Shown here: positions 34,011 through 44,300 of the stretch, piece after piece
Layout: the number at the start of each line of letters is the position of its first letter
Numbering within the stretch: position 1 is the first letter of the stretch
Assembly (NCBI GenBank): GCA_045546615.1
Contig: JAZQDD010000013.1
Location: 31,177-95,176 of the forward strand
DNA from: CAG-390 sp045546615
GTDB lineage: Bacteria; Bacillota; Clostridia; Oscillospirales; CAG-272
DNA length: 64,000 nucleotides
Direction of reading: 5' to 3'
Made by a program: the position numbers and the translations under genes
The notes under the pieces: model-generated
Told to the model about the DNA's origin: nothing
The model's input: only the letters and a program-made list of their open reading frames with translations
Database searches by the model: none

Positions 34011-34931
34011 ATGGCTAATATTACCGCAAAAGACGTTGCCGAGCTTCGCGCAAAGACCGGTATCGGTATGATGGAGTGCAAGAAAGCACTTGTTGAGGCT
34101 GATGGCGATATGGATAAGGCTCTGAAGATCCTTCGCGAAAGAGGACTTGCAGTTGCCGCTAAGAAGGAAGGCAGAATCGCCGCTGACGGTGTTGTTGCTA
34201 TCCTTAAGAATGGAACTACTACCGCTATGATCGAGGTTAACTCCGAGACTGACTTCGTTGCAAAGAACGAGACTTTCCGCGCATTCGTTAACACTCTTCT
34301 TGAGGTTATCGTTGCCAGCAAGCCCGCCAACATTGACGAGCTTCTTGCCGCTGATTGCGGCGGCGTTACCGTTGATGCAAAGCTCAAGGAAATGATCTTC
34401 ACCATCGGTGAAAAGATCAGCATCCGCCGCTTTGTTATCAAAGAGGGTATCACCAGCACTTACGTACACGGAAATGGTGTAGCAGGCGTTATCGTTCGTT
34501 TTGAGACCGATGCTGATACCACTTCTGATGCTTTCGCGAAGCTCTCCAAGAACATCGCTCTCCAGATCGCAGCAGGAAGCCCTCCCACCTACGTAAGCCG
34601 CGAGGACGTTCCCGCAGCAGTTCTCGAGGAAGAGAAGAACATTCAAGTTGCAGCTCTTAAGAACGATCCTAAGAACGCAGGTAAGCCCGACAACATTCTC
34701 GAGAAGATAGTTCTCGGTAGAATGGGCAAGTTCTACGAGGCAGCATGTCTGCTTGATCAGTCCTACATTCTTGACGATGATCTTTCCGTTGGCAAGTACA
34801 TCGATGTAGCATCCAAGGAACTCGGCGCATCCGTTAAGGTTGTTGACTTCGTTCTTTACGAGAAGGGTGAAGGCATCGAAAAGAGAGAGGACAATTTCGC
34901 AGAAGAGATTGCTAAACTCACCGGCAAATAA
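34011..34931 (+). CDS. tsf: Elongation factor Ts
   Basis: A 306-residue nucleotide exchange factor for EF-Tu. The N-terminal UBA-like domain (ITAKDVAELRAKTGIGMMEC) and the conserved TDFVAKNE motif near residues 81-88 identify it. It lies 27 bases after rpsB and ends at a strong terminator. Confidence 0.98.
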   Translation: MANITAKDVAELRAKTGIGMMECKKALVEADGDMDKALKILRERGLAVAAKKEGRIAADGVVAILKNGTTTAMIEVNSETDFVAKNETFRAFVNTLLEVIVASKPANIDELLAADCGGVTVDAKLKEMIFTIGEKISIRRFVIKEGITSTYVHGNGVAGVIVRFETDADTTSDAFAKLSKNIALQIAAGSPPTYVSREDVPAAVLEEEKNIQVAALKNDPKNAGKPDNILEKIVLGRMGKFYEAACLLDQSYILDDDLSVGKYIDVASKELGASVKVVDFVLYEKGEGIEKREDNFAEEIAKLTGK

Positions 34932-34941
34932 TAAAAATACA

Positions 34942-34980
34942 GCCGCCAAAGCAAAAAAAATGCTTTGGCGGCGATTTTTT
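34942..34980 (+). terminator. Terminator of rpsB-tsf
   Basis: GCCGCCAAAGCA (from 34942) pairs with TGCTTTGGCGGC (34961-34972) around an A-rich loop and is followed by ATTTTTTG. It is one of the strongest hairpins in the window. Confidence 0.92.
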
Positions 34981-35012
34981 GTACAAAAATCGCCAAAAAT
35001 TTAAAATTAGTG

Positions 35013-35041
35013 TTTACAAATCGCTTAAAATATTATAAAAT
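35013..35041 (+). promoter_or_regulatory. Candidate promoter of pyrH operon
   Basis: TTTACA at 35013-35018 and TAAAAT at 35036-35041 with a 17-base spacer lie 34 bases before pyrH. The region is A/T-rich, so other -10-like sites overlap and the exact start is uncertain. Confidence 0.6.
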
Positions 35042-35074
35042 ATATAAAGTAATATAATACGAAAGGATCGGATC

Positions 35075-35779
35075 ATGATAAAGAGTAAATATAAAAGAAT
35101 TTTGCTGAAACTTTCCGGTGAGGCTATCTCCGGTGAAAACGGTATAATCGATTTTGATTTTCTTGATCGCATTGCCAAAACTCTCATTGAGGCAGTTGAG
35201 TCCGGCGTTGAGGTAGCAGTTATCTTTGGTGCGGGAAATATCTGGCGCGGAAGAAGCGGCGGTGATATGGACAGGGTGACGGCAGACCGAATGGGAATGC
35301 TCGCCACCGTTATAAACTCCCTCGCCGCAAAGGATGCGATAATCCGCGCGGGTGGAAAAGCACTTGTGTTGACTTCTACAATGATGGAGCCATACGCGGA
35401 GCATTACACCACAGACAGAGCGAATGAAGCGCTTTCTGACGGTAAAATAGTTATTTTTGCGGGCGGAACAGGCAGCCCCTATTTCTCGACTGATACGGCG
35501 GGCATCCTTCGCGCTATTGAGATAAAGGCAGACGTATTCTTGCTTGCCAAGAATATTGATGGTATTTATGACAGTGATCCGAGGCTCGGTGCGGCAAATT
35601 TCCTTGAAAGCGTTTCGTATAGCGAAATGATGAGAATGAATCTCAAGGGAATAGACCTTACCGCTTCTGCAATGGGTTCTGAATTCGGCCCCGAGGCATT
35701 TGCCTTTAAGCTTAGCGATACCAATGATATTCTGCGTGCTATCAGCGGTGAGAGCCGCGGCACGGCTATTACAAAGTAA
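35075..35779 (+). CDS. pyrH: Uridylate kinase
   Basis: A 234-residue UMP kinase of the amino-acid kinase fold, making UDP from UMP. KRILLKLSGEA at the start binds phosphate, GAGNIWRG near 52-59 is the glycine-rich loop, and TDTAG near 142 is conserved. GAAAGGA precedes the ATG. It leads the housekeeping run pyrH-frr-uppS-cdsA-dxr-rseP-ispG-polC. Confidence 0.97.
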   Translation: MIKSKYKRILLKLSGEAISGENGIIDFDFLDRIAKTLIEAVESGVEVAVIFGAGNIWRGRSGGDMDRVTADRMGMLATVINSLAAKDAIIRAGGKALVLTSTMMEPYAEHYTTDRANEALSDGKIVIFAGGTGSPYFSTDTAGILRAIEIKADVFLLAKNIDGIYDSDPRLGAANFLESVSYSEMMRMNLKGIDLTASAMGSEFGPEAFAFKLSDTNDILRAISGESRGTAITK

Positions 35780-35817
35780 AAATTAAATTAAAATACAACT
35801 TTTTGGAGGATACAGTT

Positions 35818-36372
35818 ATGAAACTCGATGTCAAGCCTTACGAAGAAAAAATGCAAAAAACTCTCGCCGCTTACGAAGCAAACCTTGCCAATATCCGTGC
35901 AGGTCAGGCGAACCCCACGCTTATAAACAAGATCAATTTTGAGTATTACGGCGCACCGACTCCCGTAAACACTATGGCAGACGTTAAGGCTACAGATGCC
36001 AAGACCGTTACCATCACCCCCTTTGATCCATCTACCCTTAAGGCTATCGAAAAGGCGATACTCGCTTCGGATATCGGCATTACTCCCGCCAACGACGGCA
36101 GAGTTATCCGTCTTGTATTCCCCCAGCCCACTGAGGAACGCCGTAAGGAGATCGTAAAGCAGATACAAAGGAGCGGCGAGGATGCTAAAGTGGTCGTAAG
36201 AAACATTCGCCGTGATGCAAACGAGCAGTGCAAGAAACTGAAGAAGGATGGCGAGATGACCGAGGATGAGCAGAAGGCATCCGAGAAGTCTGTTCAAGAT
36301 ATGACAGATAAGTACATCAAGCTTGTGGACGAGGTCACCGACAAGAAGTCCAAGGCTATAATGAGTATCTGA
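35818..36372 (+). CDS. frr: Ribosome recycling factor
   Basis: A 184-residue factor that, with EF-G, splits post-termination ribosomes. NIRAGQANPTLI near 29-40 and the C-terminal KYIKLVDEVTDKKSKAIMS are family hallmarks. GGAGGA at 35805-35810 selects the ATG at 35818 over the in-frame start 15 bases upstream. Confidence 0.97.
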   Translation: MKLDVKPYEEKMQKTLAAYEANLANIRAGQANPTLINKINFEYYGAPTPVNTMADVKATDAKTVTITPFDPSTLKAIEKAILASDIGITPANDGRVIRLVFPQPTEERRKEIVKQIQRSGEDAKVVVRNIRRDANEQCKKLKKDGEMTEDEQKASEKSVQDMTDKYIKLVDEVTDKKSKAIMSI

Positions 36373-36391
36373 CCGTAGCTAATATTTTTTG

Positions 36392-36420
36392 ATCGGGGCA
36401 GGTCACACACCTGCCCCGAT
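36392..36420. other. Perfect 12-bp hairpin between frr and uppS, without T-run
   Basis: ATCGGGGCAGGT (36392-36403) and ACCTGCCCCGAT (36409-36420) are perfectly complementary with a five-base loop. No T-run follows on either strand, since T residues precede it on the plus strand. It is therefore not a standard terminator. It could set an mRNA processing or stability boundary or lower expression of uppS and later genes. Confidence 0.8.
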
Positions 36421-36451
36421 ACACAATATTTCCCAAGGGGAGCGCTTTGTT

Positions 36452-37159
36452 ATGAACAGTAAGAGTAGTATAAAGACCGTTGATGAAAGGCTCTGCCACA
36501 TTGCCTTCATTATGGACGGCAACGGAAGATGGGCTAAAAAACGCGGCATGCCAAGGAGCGTCGGACACAAATACGGCGCGAAAGCGTTTCGCAAGGTTGT
36601 CGATTACTGCGGCAAGATTGGAATAAAGCACGTTACCGTATATGCCTTTTCAACGGAGAATTGGGGCAGACCTCAAGGCGAGATAGATTCGATAATCGAA
36701 CTTCTGGATAAATACATCGACGAATGCGCCGAAAATATGAATGAGTATGATGTGCGCTTACGCTTTGTGGGAGATATGACGCCTTTTGACGATACGATGA
36801 AAAGGAAAATAGCAAACGTTGAGGAAATGACAAAGGATAAAGGACTTCTGCTTGACGTTGCGCTAAATTACGGCGGCAGAGCTGAAATAGTTCACGCCTG
36901 TAACAAACTTATAAAAGATGGACATACACAGATAAGCGAGGAGGATATCAGCCGTTCGCTGTATACCGCAGGTGCGCCTGACCCCGACCTCATTGTCAGA
37001 ACGGCAGGGGAGATGCGGCTTTCAAATTTTTTGATGTGGCAGTCCGCATATTCCGAGTTTTATTTCACGGACACACTTTGGCCCGATATGGGGCCTGACG
37101 AGGTAGACCTCGCGGTTGAGGAATTTTACAAAAGAAAGAGACGTTTCGGAAAGGTCTAA
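36452..37159 (+). CDS. uppS: Isoprenyl transferase (undecaprenyl diphosphate synthase)
   Basis: A 235-residue cis-prenyltransferase making the C55 lipid carrier for cell-wall synthesis. FIMDGNGRWAKKRG near 19-32 contains the catalytic Asp, and FSTENW near 70 is conserved. AAGGGGAG before the ATG at 36452 decides the start; the open frame extends back through the hairpin. It lies four bases before cdsA. Confidence 0.96.
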   Translation: MNSKSSIKTVDERLCHIAFIMDGNGRWAKKRGMPRSVGHKYGAKAFRKVVDYCGKIGIKHVTVYAFSTENWGRPQGEIDSIIELLDKYIDECAENMNEYDVRLRFVGDMTPFDDTMKRKIANVEEMTKDKGLLLDVALNYGGRAEIVHACNKLIKDGHTQISEEDISRSLYTAGAPDPDLIVRTAGEMRLSNFLMWQSAYSEFYFTDTLWPDMGPDEVDLAVEEFYKRKRRFGKV

Positions 37160-37162
37160 ACG

Positions 37163-37987
37163 ATGAAAACAAGGATAATAACGGGTGCAGTGTTGACTGC
37201 CATTCTTATTCCCACCCTGATTTTTTCGCATACACCGCTTTTTGTGATAATGATAGCACTCTTCGCCTTTGCGGGTGAGTACGAGATGCTCCATTGTCTC
37301 GGACTTGAGAAAAATATAGCTGTATCCATTCCCGCATATATTCTTGCACTGGCGTTACCGTTAGGCGCAAGATATATTACAGATGGTCAGTTTATGCAAT
37401 ATGCATTCGTTGCGATAGGCGTTTGCTTTTTGTGGATGATGGCGGCTTACACCTTCTCAAAAGGTAAGGTGACTCTTGAACAAGCGGGTGGCGCCGGAAC
37501 GGCTTGCGTTTACGTTGCCGTGGCATTTGCCGCTATTGTGCTTTTGAGAGATATAGAAAGCACGGGAAAATACGTTTATATGTTTATTTTCATCGGCGCG
37601 TGGATAACCGATATATTCGCTTATTTTACGGGAATGCTTTTCGGAAAGCATAAGCTCATTCCCGAGATAAGTCCTAAAAAGACGGTTGAGGGTGCAATAG
37701 GCGGTACGCTGTTTTGCGCAGTTGCGTTTGTTGTCTATGGTGTGATACTTGACCTCATCGGCGCAGATGTAAGCGTTAATTATATCCCGCTTATCATCGG
37801 CGGACTTCTTGCTGCGGTAGTTTCGCAGATCGGAGATCTTATGTTCTCCGCGATCAAACGTAGCCGCGGTATCAAGGACTATGGAAAGATATTCCCCGGC
37901 CACGGCGGAGTTCTTGATAGATTTGATTCCGCGCTTGCTGTTGCGGTAATACTCCTTACCATTGAATCTTTTGTAGACCTGCTGTGA
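37163..37987 (+). CDS. cdsA: Phosphatidate cytidylyltransferase
   Basis: A 274-residue membrane enzyme that makes CDP-diacylglycerol from phosphatidate and CTP. About eight membrane segments are visible, plus ISPKKTVEGAIGG near 171-183 and the signature ending in GVLDRFDSAL near 250. The stop codon overlaps the dxr start. Confidence 0.95.
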   Translation: MKTRIITGAVLTAILIPTLIFSHTPLFVIMIALFAFAGEYEMLHCLGLEKNIAVSIPAYILALALPLGARYITDGQFMQYAFVAIGVCFLWMMAAYTFSKGKVTLEQAGGAGTACVYVAVAFAAIVLLRDIESTGKYVYMFIFIGAWITDIFAYFTGMLFGKHKLIPEISPKKTVEGAIGGTLFCAVAFVVYGVILDLIGADVSVNYIPLIIGGLLAAVVSQIGDLMFSAIKRSRGIKDYGKIFPGHGGVLDRFDSALAVAVILLTIESFVDLL

Positions 37988-39153
37988 TGAATATGGAAAA
38001 CAAAAAATCAGTTATTATACTTGGTTCTACCGGTTCTGTAGGGCTTCAGGCAATAGATGTTGCGCGCGCGCAAGGCTATGATGTGAAGGCCGTGTGTGCC
38101 AATACCAACGTTGCGCTCGTTGAGTCACAGGCAAGAGAATTTGGTGTTACGGCCGCCGCCATGTCTGATGCAAGGGCGGCAGAGGAGCTGAAAATCAGGC
38201 TTGCAGACACCAAAATAAAAGTTTACTCCGGTATTGGCGGCATTTGTCAGATGATATCAGAAACCAAGGCTGACGTTGCTGTGAACTCGATTCTCGGTAT
38301 GTCGGGACTTGAACCCACACTCGCCGTCATTGAAGCGGGAATGAGCCTTGCTCTTGCAAACAAGGAGTCGCTCGTTATAGCAGGCGAGATAGTTATGCGC
38401 CGCGCGGCGGCAAAAGGGCTTACCATTTCGCCCGTTGATAGTGAGCATTGCGCAATAGCACAATGCCTCAGAAGCGGAAATAAAAACGAAATCAAAAGAC
38501 TCATTCTTACCGCATCCGGTGGGCCGTTCTTTGGCAAAAAGCGCGAGGAGCTTGCTGCCATAACGGTGGCGCAGGCGCTCGCTCACCCGACGTGGAAGAT
38601 GGGCGCAAAGATAACTATCGACAGCGCCACTCTTATGAATAAAGGTTTTGAACTTATCGAAGCGGCGCATCTTTTTGACGTTCCCGCAGATAAGATAGAT
38701 GTAATAGTTCATCGTGAGAGTGTCATACATTCTATGGTGGAGTATTGCGATAATTCCGTAATAGCACAGCTCTCCGTGCCTGATATGCGCCTGTGCGTAC
38801 AGTACGGCGTGGAAGCACCAATAAGACGGCAAGCCGTGATAGACAGACTTGACCTTACAAAGTTTGGCAGTCTCACTTTTGCAACTCCTGACGAGGACAC
38901 GTTCATTCCTTTGAAGCTTGCAAAAGCGGCTTTTGCCGCAGGAGGCGCTTCGCCTGCCGTTCTTCACGCCGCTAATGACGTTGCGGTAGAACGCTTTATT
39001 GATGGTAAGCTTTCTTTTCTCGGTATATTTGATACACTTTGCCGAGTGTGTGATGATATGCCGAACGCACGCAATTGTACATCTTTTGAGGATATAATGG
39101 AGTGTGACGGCGAGGCACGGCGCAGGGCTGCTGCTTTTATAGACGCAAAATAA
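37987..39153 (+). CDS. dxr: 1-deoxy-D-xylulose 5-phosphate reductoisomerase
   Basis: A 388-residue MEP-pathway enzyme that makes methylerythritol phosphate with NADPH. LGSTGSVGLQ near residue 12 binds the nucleotide; NKESLV near 120 and SEHCAI near 150 hold metal and substrate ligands. ATG 37987 overlaps the cdsA stop (TGATG); a GTG three bases earlier and an ATG at 37993 are alternatives, and no clear ribosome binding site separates them. Translational coupling is likely. Confidence 0.96.
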   Translation: MNMENKKSVIILGSTGSVGLQAIDVARAQGYDVKAVCANTNVALVESQAREFGVTAAAMSDARAAEELKIRLADTKIKVYSGIGGICQMISETKADVAVNSILGMSGLEPTLAVIEAGMSLALANKESLVIAGEIVMRRAAAKGLTISPVDSEHCAIAQCLRSGNKNEIKRLILTASGGPFFGKKREELAAITVAQALAHPTWKMGAKITIDSATLMNKGFELIEAAHLFDVPADKIDVIVHRESVIHSMVEYCDNSVIAQLSVPDMRLCVQYGVEAPIRRQAVIDRLDLTKFGSLTFATPDEDTFIPLKLAKAAFAAGGASPAVLHAANDVAVERFIDGKLSFLGIFDTLCRVCDDMPNARNCTSFEDIMECDGEARRRAAAFIDAK

Positions 39154-39174
39154 ACACCGAAAGGTATTTTATTG

Positions 39175-40209
39175 ATGACGATCGTTTATTTGATTTTAAC
39201 TCTTTTCCTCTTTGGCGTGCTTGTTACACTGCACGAGGGAGGACATTTTCTCATAGCAAGGCTCAACGGTATCACCGTAAATGAGTTTGCGATAGGTATG
39301 GGGCCAAAGATATTCTCGCGTGTTTCAAAGAAAAGCGGTATCCGCTATTCCATTCGCGCGTTGCCAATCGGCGGATACGTCAGTATGGAAGGAGAGGATA
39401 GTGAGTCTGATGACCCCAATTCCTTTCTCAAGAAAAACGTTTGGCGCAGGATATCCACCGTTTTTGCAGGCCCTGCGGTAAACCTTGTTGTTGGTTTTCT
39501 TTGCATGACCATTCTTGTTTCTATGGGGGCAAAGCTTGCATCCACAGAGATACACAGCTTTGCCAAGGAGGGCGCTGTCAGTAACGCTCTACTCATGGAG
39601 GGAGACGAAGTTATCAAGGTCGGCTCAACAAGAGTCCACACGGGAAATGAGCTTACCTACGAGATAATGAACCAAGGATATAAGCCCATTGATATAACTG
39701 TTATCAGAGATGGCAAGACTGTTGTTCTTGATGATGTGTCATTTTCCACGTTTGAGGATTCGGGAGCAAAATTCGGTCAGTACGATTTTTATGTTGTAGC
39801 GGCTGAAAAGAGCTTTGGAAACATTATCTACCATTCCTTCTGGCGTTCCGTTTCCACTGTGAAAATGGTGTGGGATTCGCTCAAAGGGATCTTCACGGGA
39901 CGCTTTGGCTTGCAGAGCGTATCGGGGCCGATAGGCGTTGCCGAGGTGGTCGGAGAAGCAACAAGAAGCGATTTTCCGATACAGAATCTTATATATCTTT
40001 TGGCTCTGCTTTCGATAAATCTCGGAGTAATGAATTTTCTGCCCATACCGGGACTTGACGGCGGTAGGCTCTTCTTCCTCATTATTGAAGCCGTAACGGG
40101 CAAGCACCTTAACCGAGAGCTTGAGGGATATATCAACGCCGTTTTCGTAATGTTATTGCTTGGCTTGATAATCCTTGTCGGAGTAAAGGATATAATAAAT
40201 CTATTTTAG
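39175..40209 (+). CDS. rseP: Site-2 intramembrane metalloprotease RseP/RasP
   Basis: A 344-residue zinc protease in the membrane that cleaves anti-sigma factors and signal-peptide remnants. HEGGH near residue 18 is the zinc site, a PDZ domain spans about 115-185, and PGLDGGR near 285 supplies the third ligand region. Start at ATG 39175, since the in-frame codon three bases earlier is TTG. Gene order with dxr and ispG is typical for Clostridia. Confidence 0.95.
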   Translation: MTIVYLILTLFLFGVLVTLHEGGHFLIARLNGITVNEFAIGMGPKIFSRVSKKSGIRYSIRALPIGGYVSMEGEDSESDDPNSFLKKNVWRRISTVFAGPAVNLVVGFLCMTILVSMGAKLASTEIHSFAKEGAVSNALLMEGDEVIKVGSTRVHTGNELTYEIMNQGYKPIDITVIRDGKTVVLDDVSFSTFEDSGAKFGQYDFYVVAAEKSFGNIIYHSFWRSVSTVKMVWDSLKGIFTGRFGLQSVSGPIGVAEVVGEATRSDFPIQNLIYLLALLSINLGVMNFLPIPGLDGGRLFFLIIEAVTGKHLNRELEGYINAVFVMLLLGLIILVGVKDIINLF

Positions 40210-40228
40210 TTTTCAAAGGAGAGAAAAA

Positions 40229-41302
40229 ATGATTCGCAGAAGTACAAGGGGCGTTATGGTAGGTAACGTGAAAATAGGCGGCGGAGCAAAAATTTCCGTG
40301 CAGTCTATGACAAATACGGATACCCATGATGCCAAGGCTACCGTAGGGCAGATACTCGCTCTTAAAAATGCGGGATGCGATATCGTTCGTATAGCAGTTC
40401 CTGACGTAGAGGCGGCTGAAACGGTAAGGTATATAAAAAACTATGTGCCTGAAATGCCACTTGTTGCGGATATTCATTTTGATTATAGAATAGCACTAAA
40501 ATGTGCCGAGTACGGCGTTGACAAGATACGCATAAATCCGGGAAATATCGGAGACGAGGAGAGGGTGCGCGCCGTGTGCGCGGCATGCCGTGAGAAAAAT
40601 ATCCCCATAAGGATAGGTGTTAACGGCGGCTCACTTGAAAAGCATTTGCTTGAGAAATATGGCGCACCAACCCCGGAAGCACTTTTTGAAAGTGCGGAGG
40701 GACATATACGCCTGCTCAATAAATTCGATTTTAACGATATAGTCATTTCGGTAAAATCATCCGACGTTTCATCAGCCATAGCCGCGTGCAGATACGTGGC
40801 TGAACGGTGCGATTATCCGCTGCACATCGGCGTGACCGAGGCGGGAAGCGCAAGGATGGGTATTATCAAAAATGCCGCCGCGCTGGGAGCGCTCATTGGC
40901 TACGGCATTGGTGACACGGTGCGGATATCGCTCACCGAAGATCCAACCGAGGAAGTGAGAGCCGCCAAGGATATTCTTCGCGCTCTCGGATGCGATGGAT
41001 ATGAGGGTATGGACATCGTTTCCTGTCCCACCTGCGGCAGAACTAAGATAGACCTTGTGCCGCTTGTGGCGGCGTTTGAGGATGCCGCGAGAGCAGAGGA
41101 GCTTACACACCTGCCGATAAAGGTCGCGCTTATGGGATGCGTTGTAAACGGCCCCGGTGAGGCAAGAGAGGCAGACGTCGGCATAGCCGGCGGCAAGGGC
41201 GAGGCTTTACTTTTTGCGCATGGCGAGACGATTAAAAAAATCAATGAGGATGAGATAATTCCAACGCTTATTTCCTATATAAAGGAGAATTTTATTAAGT
41301 AA
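40229..41302 (+). CDS. ispG: 4-hydroxy-3-methylbut-2-enyl diphosphate synthase
   Basis: A 357-residue [4Fe-4S] enzyme of the MEP pathway. SVQSMTNTDTHD near 22-33 is the N-terminal barrel signature; CPTCGR near residue 264 and CVVNGPGEA near 300 supply the cluster ligands. AAAGGAGAG precedes the start. With dxr here and dxs at 53408, three MEP genes lie in the window. Confidence 0.97.
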   Translation: MIRRSTRGVMVGNVKIGGGAKISVQSMTNTDTHDAKATVGQILALKNAGCDIVRIAVPDVEAAETVRYIKNYVPEMPLVADIHFDYRIALKCAEYGVDKIRINPGNIGDEERVRAVCAACREKNIPIRIGVNGGSLEKHLLEKYGAPTPEALFESAEGHIRLLNKFDFNDIVISVKSSDVSSAIAACRYVAERCDYPLHIGVTEAGSARMGIIKNAAALGALIGYGIGDTVRISLTEDPTEEVRAAKDILRALGCDGYEGMDIVSCPTCGRTKIDLVPLVAAFEDAARAEELTHLPIKVALMGCVVNGPGEAREADVGIAGGKGEALLFAHGETIKKINEDEIIPTLISYIKENFIK

Positions 41303-41323
41303 GCGTTTGGCTTTTAGAATATA

Positions 41324-44300
41324 ATGAAAACCTTACGAGAGCTTTTTACTAAATATTCCCCCGAGGGCAGATGCGGTGATTTTCTTGATTCGGTTCGCGA
41401 ATACACCGTGCGCCGCTCAAATGAGCGGCGTGAGTTCTTTGAGATAGATATCTCAATGGACACGATCGTGCCTAAATCGGTCATTTACGAGACCGAGGAG
41501 GGGATACGAGATGCATACGAGGGACAGTACCTCGTGCGCTTTATGCCAAAATATCCGCAGACGCTTTTTAGCTACGATTATATAAAAGAGCTTATTGCCG
41601 AAACGGAAAGAGTCGGCGGTCTCGCGCGTGGATTTTTCACGGGTTGTGAGTATTCGCTGTCGGGCGATGCTATCAGTATAACCATTCGCTTTGGACAGGG
41701 CGGAGTTGATTTTCTCATGCTGGGAAAAACGGAGTCTCTTATGTCCAAAATAATAAAGAGCGAGTTTGGGCTTTCCGTCAAGGTAGAAATAAAGGAGAGC
41801 GACGACGCACTTTCTTATTTTGAGAGCGAAGCCGCCAAAAGCTTCAAGGCGGAGCTTGATAAAAAATGCAAGCAAGCGCTTGAAAGCTATGACACAAGAG
41901 AAACTCAACGCGCTGATGACGAAAGCGAGAATAGCGCGGCGGACGACAAACCCGACCTTGAAAGACTGTGGTCGCCTTACGACGAAAACGCAATTGCGAT
42001 AATTGAGGACGGAGTTTGTGCGATAGGCTCGACGAGCTTTGATATATCCGCCCCCGAATATTTCTACGGAGAGGAATTTAAGATAACCCCCGACTCGATT
42101 TCCACGATACGCATGGGCAAACGCAATGCCGTTATACTCGGCACGGTTTGCAATTGCAAGAGCGAGGATAGATTCAAAGGCAAATTCCTTGTAACGTTTG
42201 GTTTGTTTGACTCAAACGCCACGATGCTCGTGCGATTCCCATTCTGCTCCGAGGAGGAAGCGGGAGAGATAGCGGGGCAGTTCCCGAACGGTAAATGCCT
42301 TGCGGCATACGGCGACGTTAAAAAGGACGTAAAATCGGGAGATATGTATCTTGAGCCCAAGTCATTTGCGGTAATCAAAAAATTCGCACGCAAGGACAAA
42401 GCACCGGAAAAACGAGTGGAGCTTCACCTGCACACTAATATGTCTGCCATGGATGCCCTTATAGCTCCCGATGTGGCAATAAAGACTGCAATGAAATGGG
42501 GGCATCGCGCGGTAGCCATTACAGACCATGGAAATGTTCAGGGCTTTCCCGATGCAATGCTCACGCTTGAAAAAATATACGGCAGAGATTGCGAGATACC
42601 CGAGGATGAACGTTTCAAGGTCATCTACGGAATGGAGGCATATTTCGTAAATGACACCGCGAGCCCCCTTTACGGTAAGTACGATGGCGATTTTGACAGG
42701 GAAGCTGTTATTTTTGACCTTGAAACAACGGGACTTTCCGCAAAGACTTGTAAAATCATCGAAATCGGCGCTGTCAAGGTCAAGGACGGCAAGGTTATAG
42801 ATCGTTTTTCGACCTTCGTCGACCCCGAAACGCCGATCTCCGAGGAGATCACCAACCTTACGTCGATTACAAACGAGGACGTGGCGGGCGCTCCGAAAAT
42901 CGAGGAGATCCTACCGAAATTCCTTGATTTTATTGATGGCTGTCTGCTCGTTGCGCACAACGCGGACTTTGATACGAGCTTTATCCGTGCTGAATGCGCA
43001 AGGCTTGGATATGAATTTAAAAATCCGTATCTTGATACGGTAGGACTTTCGCGCTTTTTGAATACCGACCTTAAAAGCCACAAACTTGATGTTGTGGCAA
43101 AGTATTTCGGACTTGCCGACTTCCATCACCACCGTGCCGTTGATGATGCGGCGATCCTTGCGGAAATATATTTCTGCATGGTCGAAAAGATGCGCAAGTT
43201 TGAGCTTAACACCTTCACAGATATGGCGCGCGAGGTTCAAGCCAACGCCGATCCGCTTAAACTAAAACCATATCATCTGATAATACTCGTTAAGAATAAG
43301 ACGGGACTAAAAAACCTTTACCGCCTTATTTCCATGAGTTATCTTAACTATTATCACCGAAATCCCCGTATTCCAAAAACACAGCTCGATAAGTACCGAG
43401 AGGGACTTATTATCGGCTCTGCTTGCTCCGCGGGCGAGCTTTATTCCGCGATACTTGACAGCAAATCGGACACAGAGCTTGAGGATATCGCGTCGTATTA
43501 CGACTACCTTGAAGTACAGCCGATTGCAAATGACGGATACCTTGTAGCAGAGGGAACTGTTGAGAGCGACGAGGCTTTGCGCGATATCAACCGAAAGATA
43601 TGCGCCCTTGGCGAAAAGCTCGGCAAGCCCGTTGTCGCAACCTCGGATGCGCATTTTGTTGATCCCGAAGATGAAATATACCGCAGGATACTTCTTGCGG
43701 GAATGAAATTCAAGGATGCGGACAAGCCGACTCCGATATTCTGGCGAACTACTGACCAAATGCTTGAGGAGTTCTCATATCTCGGAGCTGATAAGGCGTA
43801 TGAGATAGTTGTTAAAAACTCAAACGATATAGCCGACAGCGTTGAGCGCATACGCCCCATACCACCGGGTACGTTCACCCCGCATATTGAAGGCTCTGAC
43901 GAGGAGCTTCGTGAAAAATGCTGGGCAAGGGCGCGCGCAATGTATGGCGATGATCTTCCCGAACTTGTAAAAAACCGCCTTGAGACCGAGCTTGAATCTA
44001 TTATCAAGCATGGCTTTGCGGTGCTTTACATAATTGCGGAGCGACTTGTAAAATACAGCGAAAGTCAGGGATATCTCGTTGGCTCGCGAGGCTCGGTAGG
44101 CTCGTCCTTCGTTGCTACGATGGCGGGTATATCCGAGGTAAATCCGCTTCCTCCGCATTATTACTGCAAAAAATGTCAATATAATGATTTTTCAAACCCC
44201 AATTGCGTAGGCTCGGGATTTGATCTGCCTACGGCTTATTGCCCTGTTTGCGGTGAAAAGCTCGAACAGGACGGACAGGACATTCCCTTTGAGACTTTCT

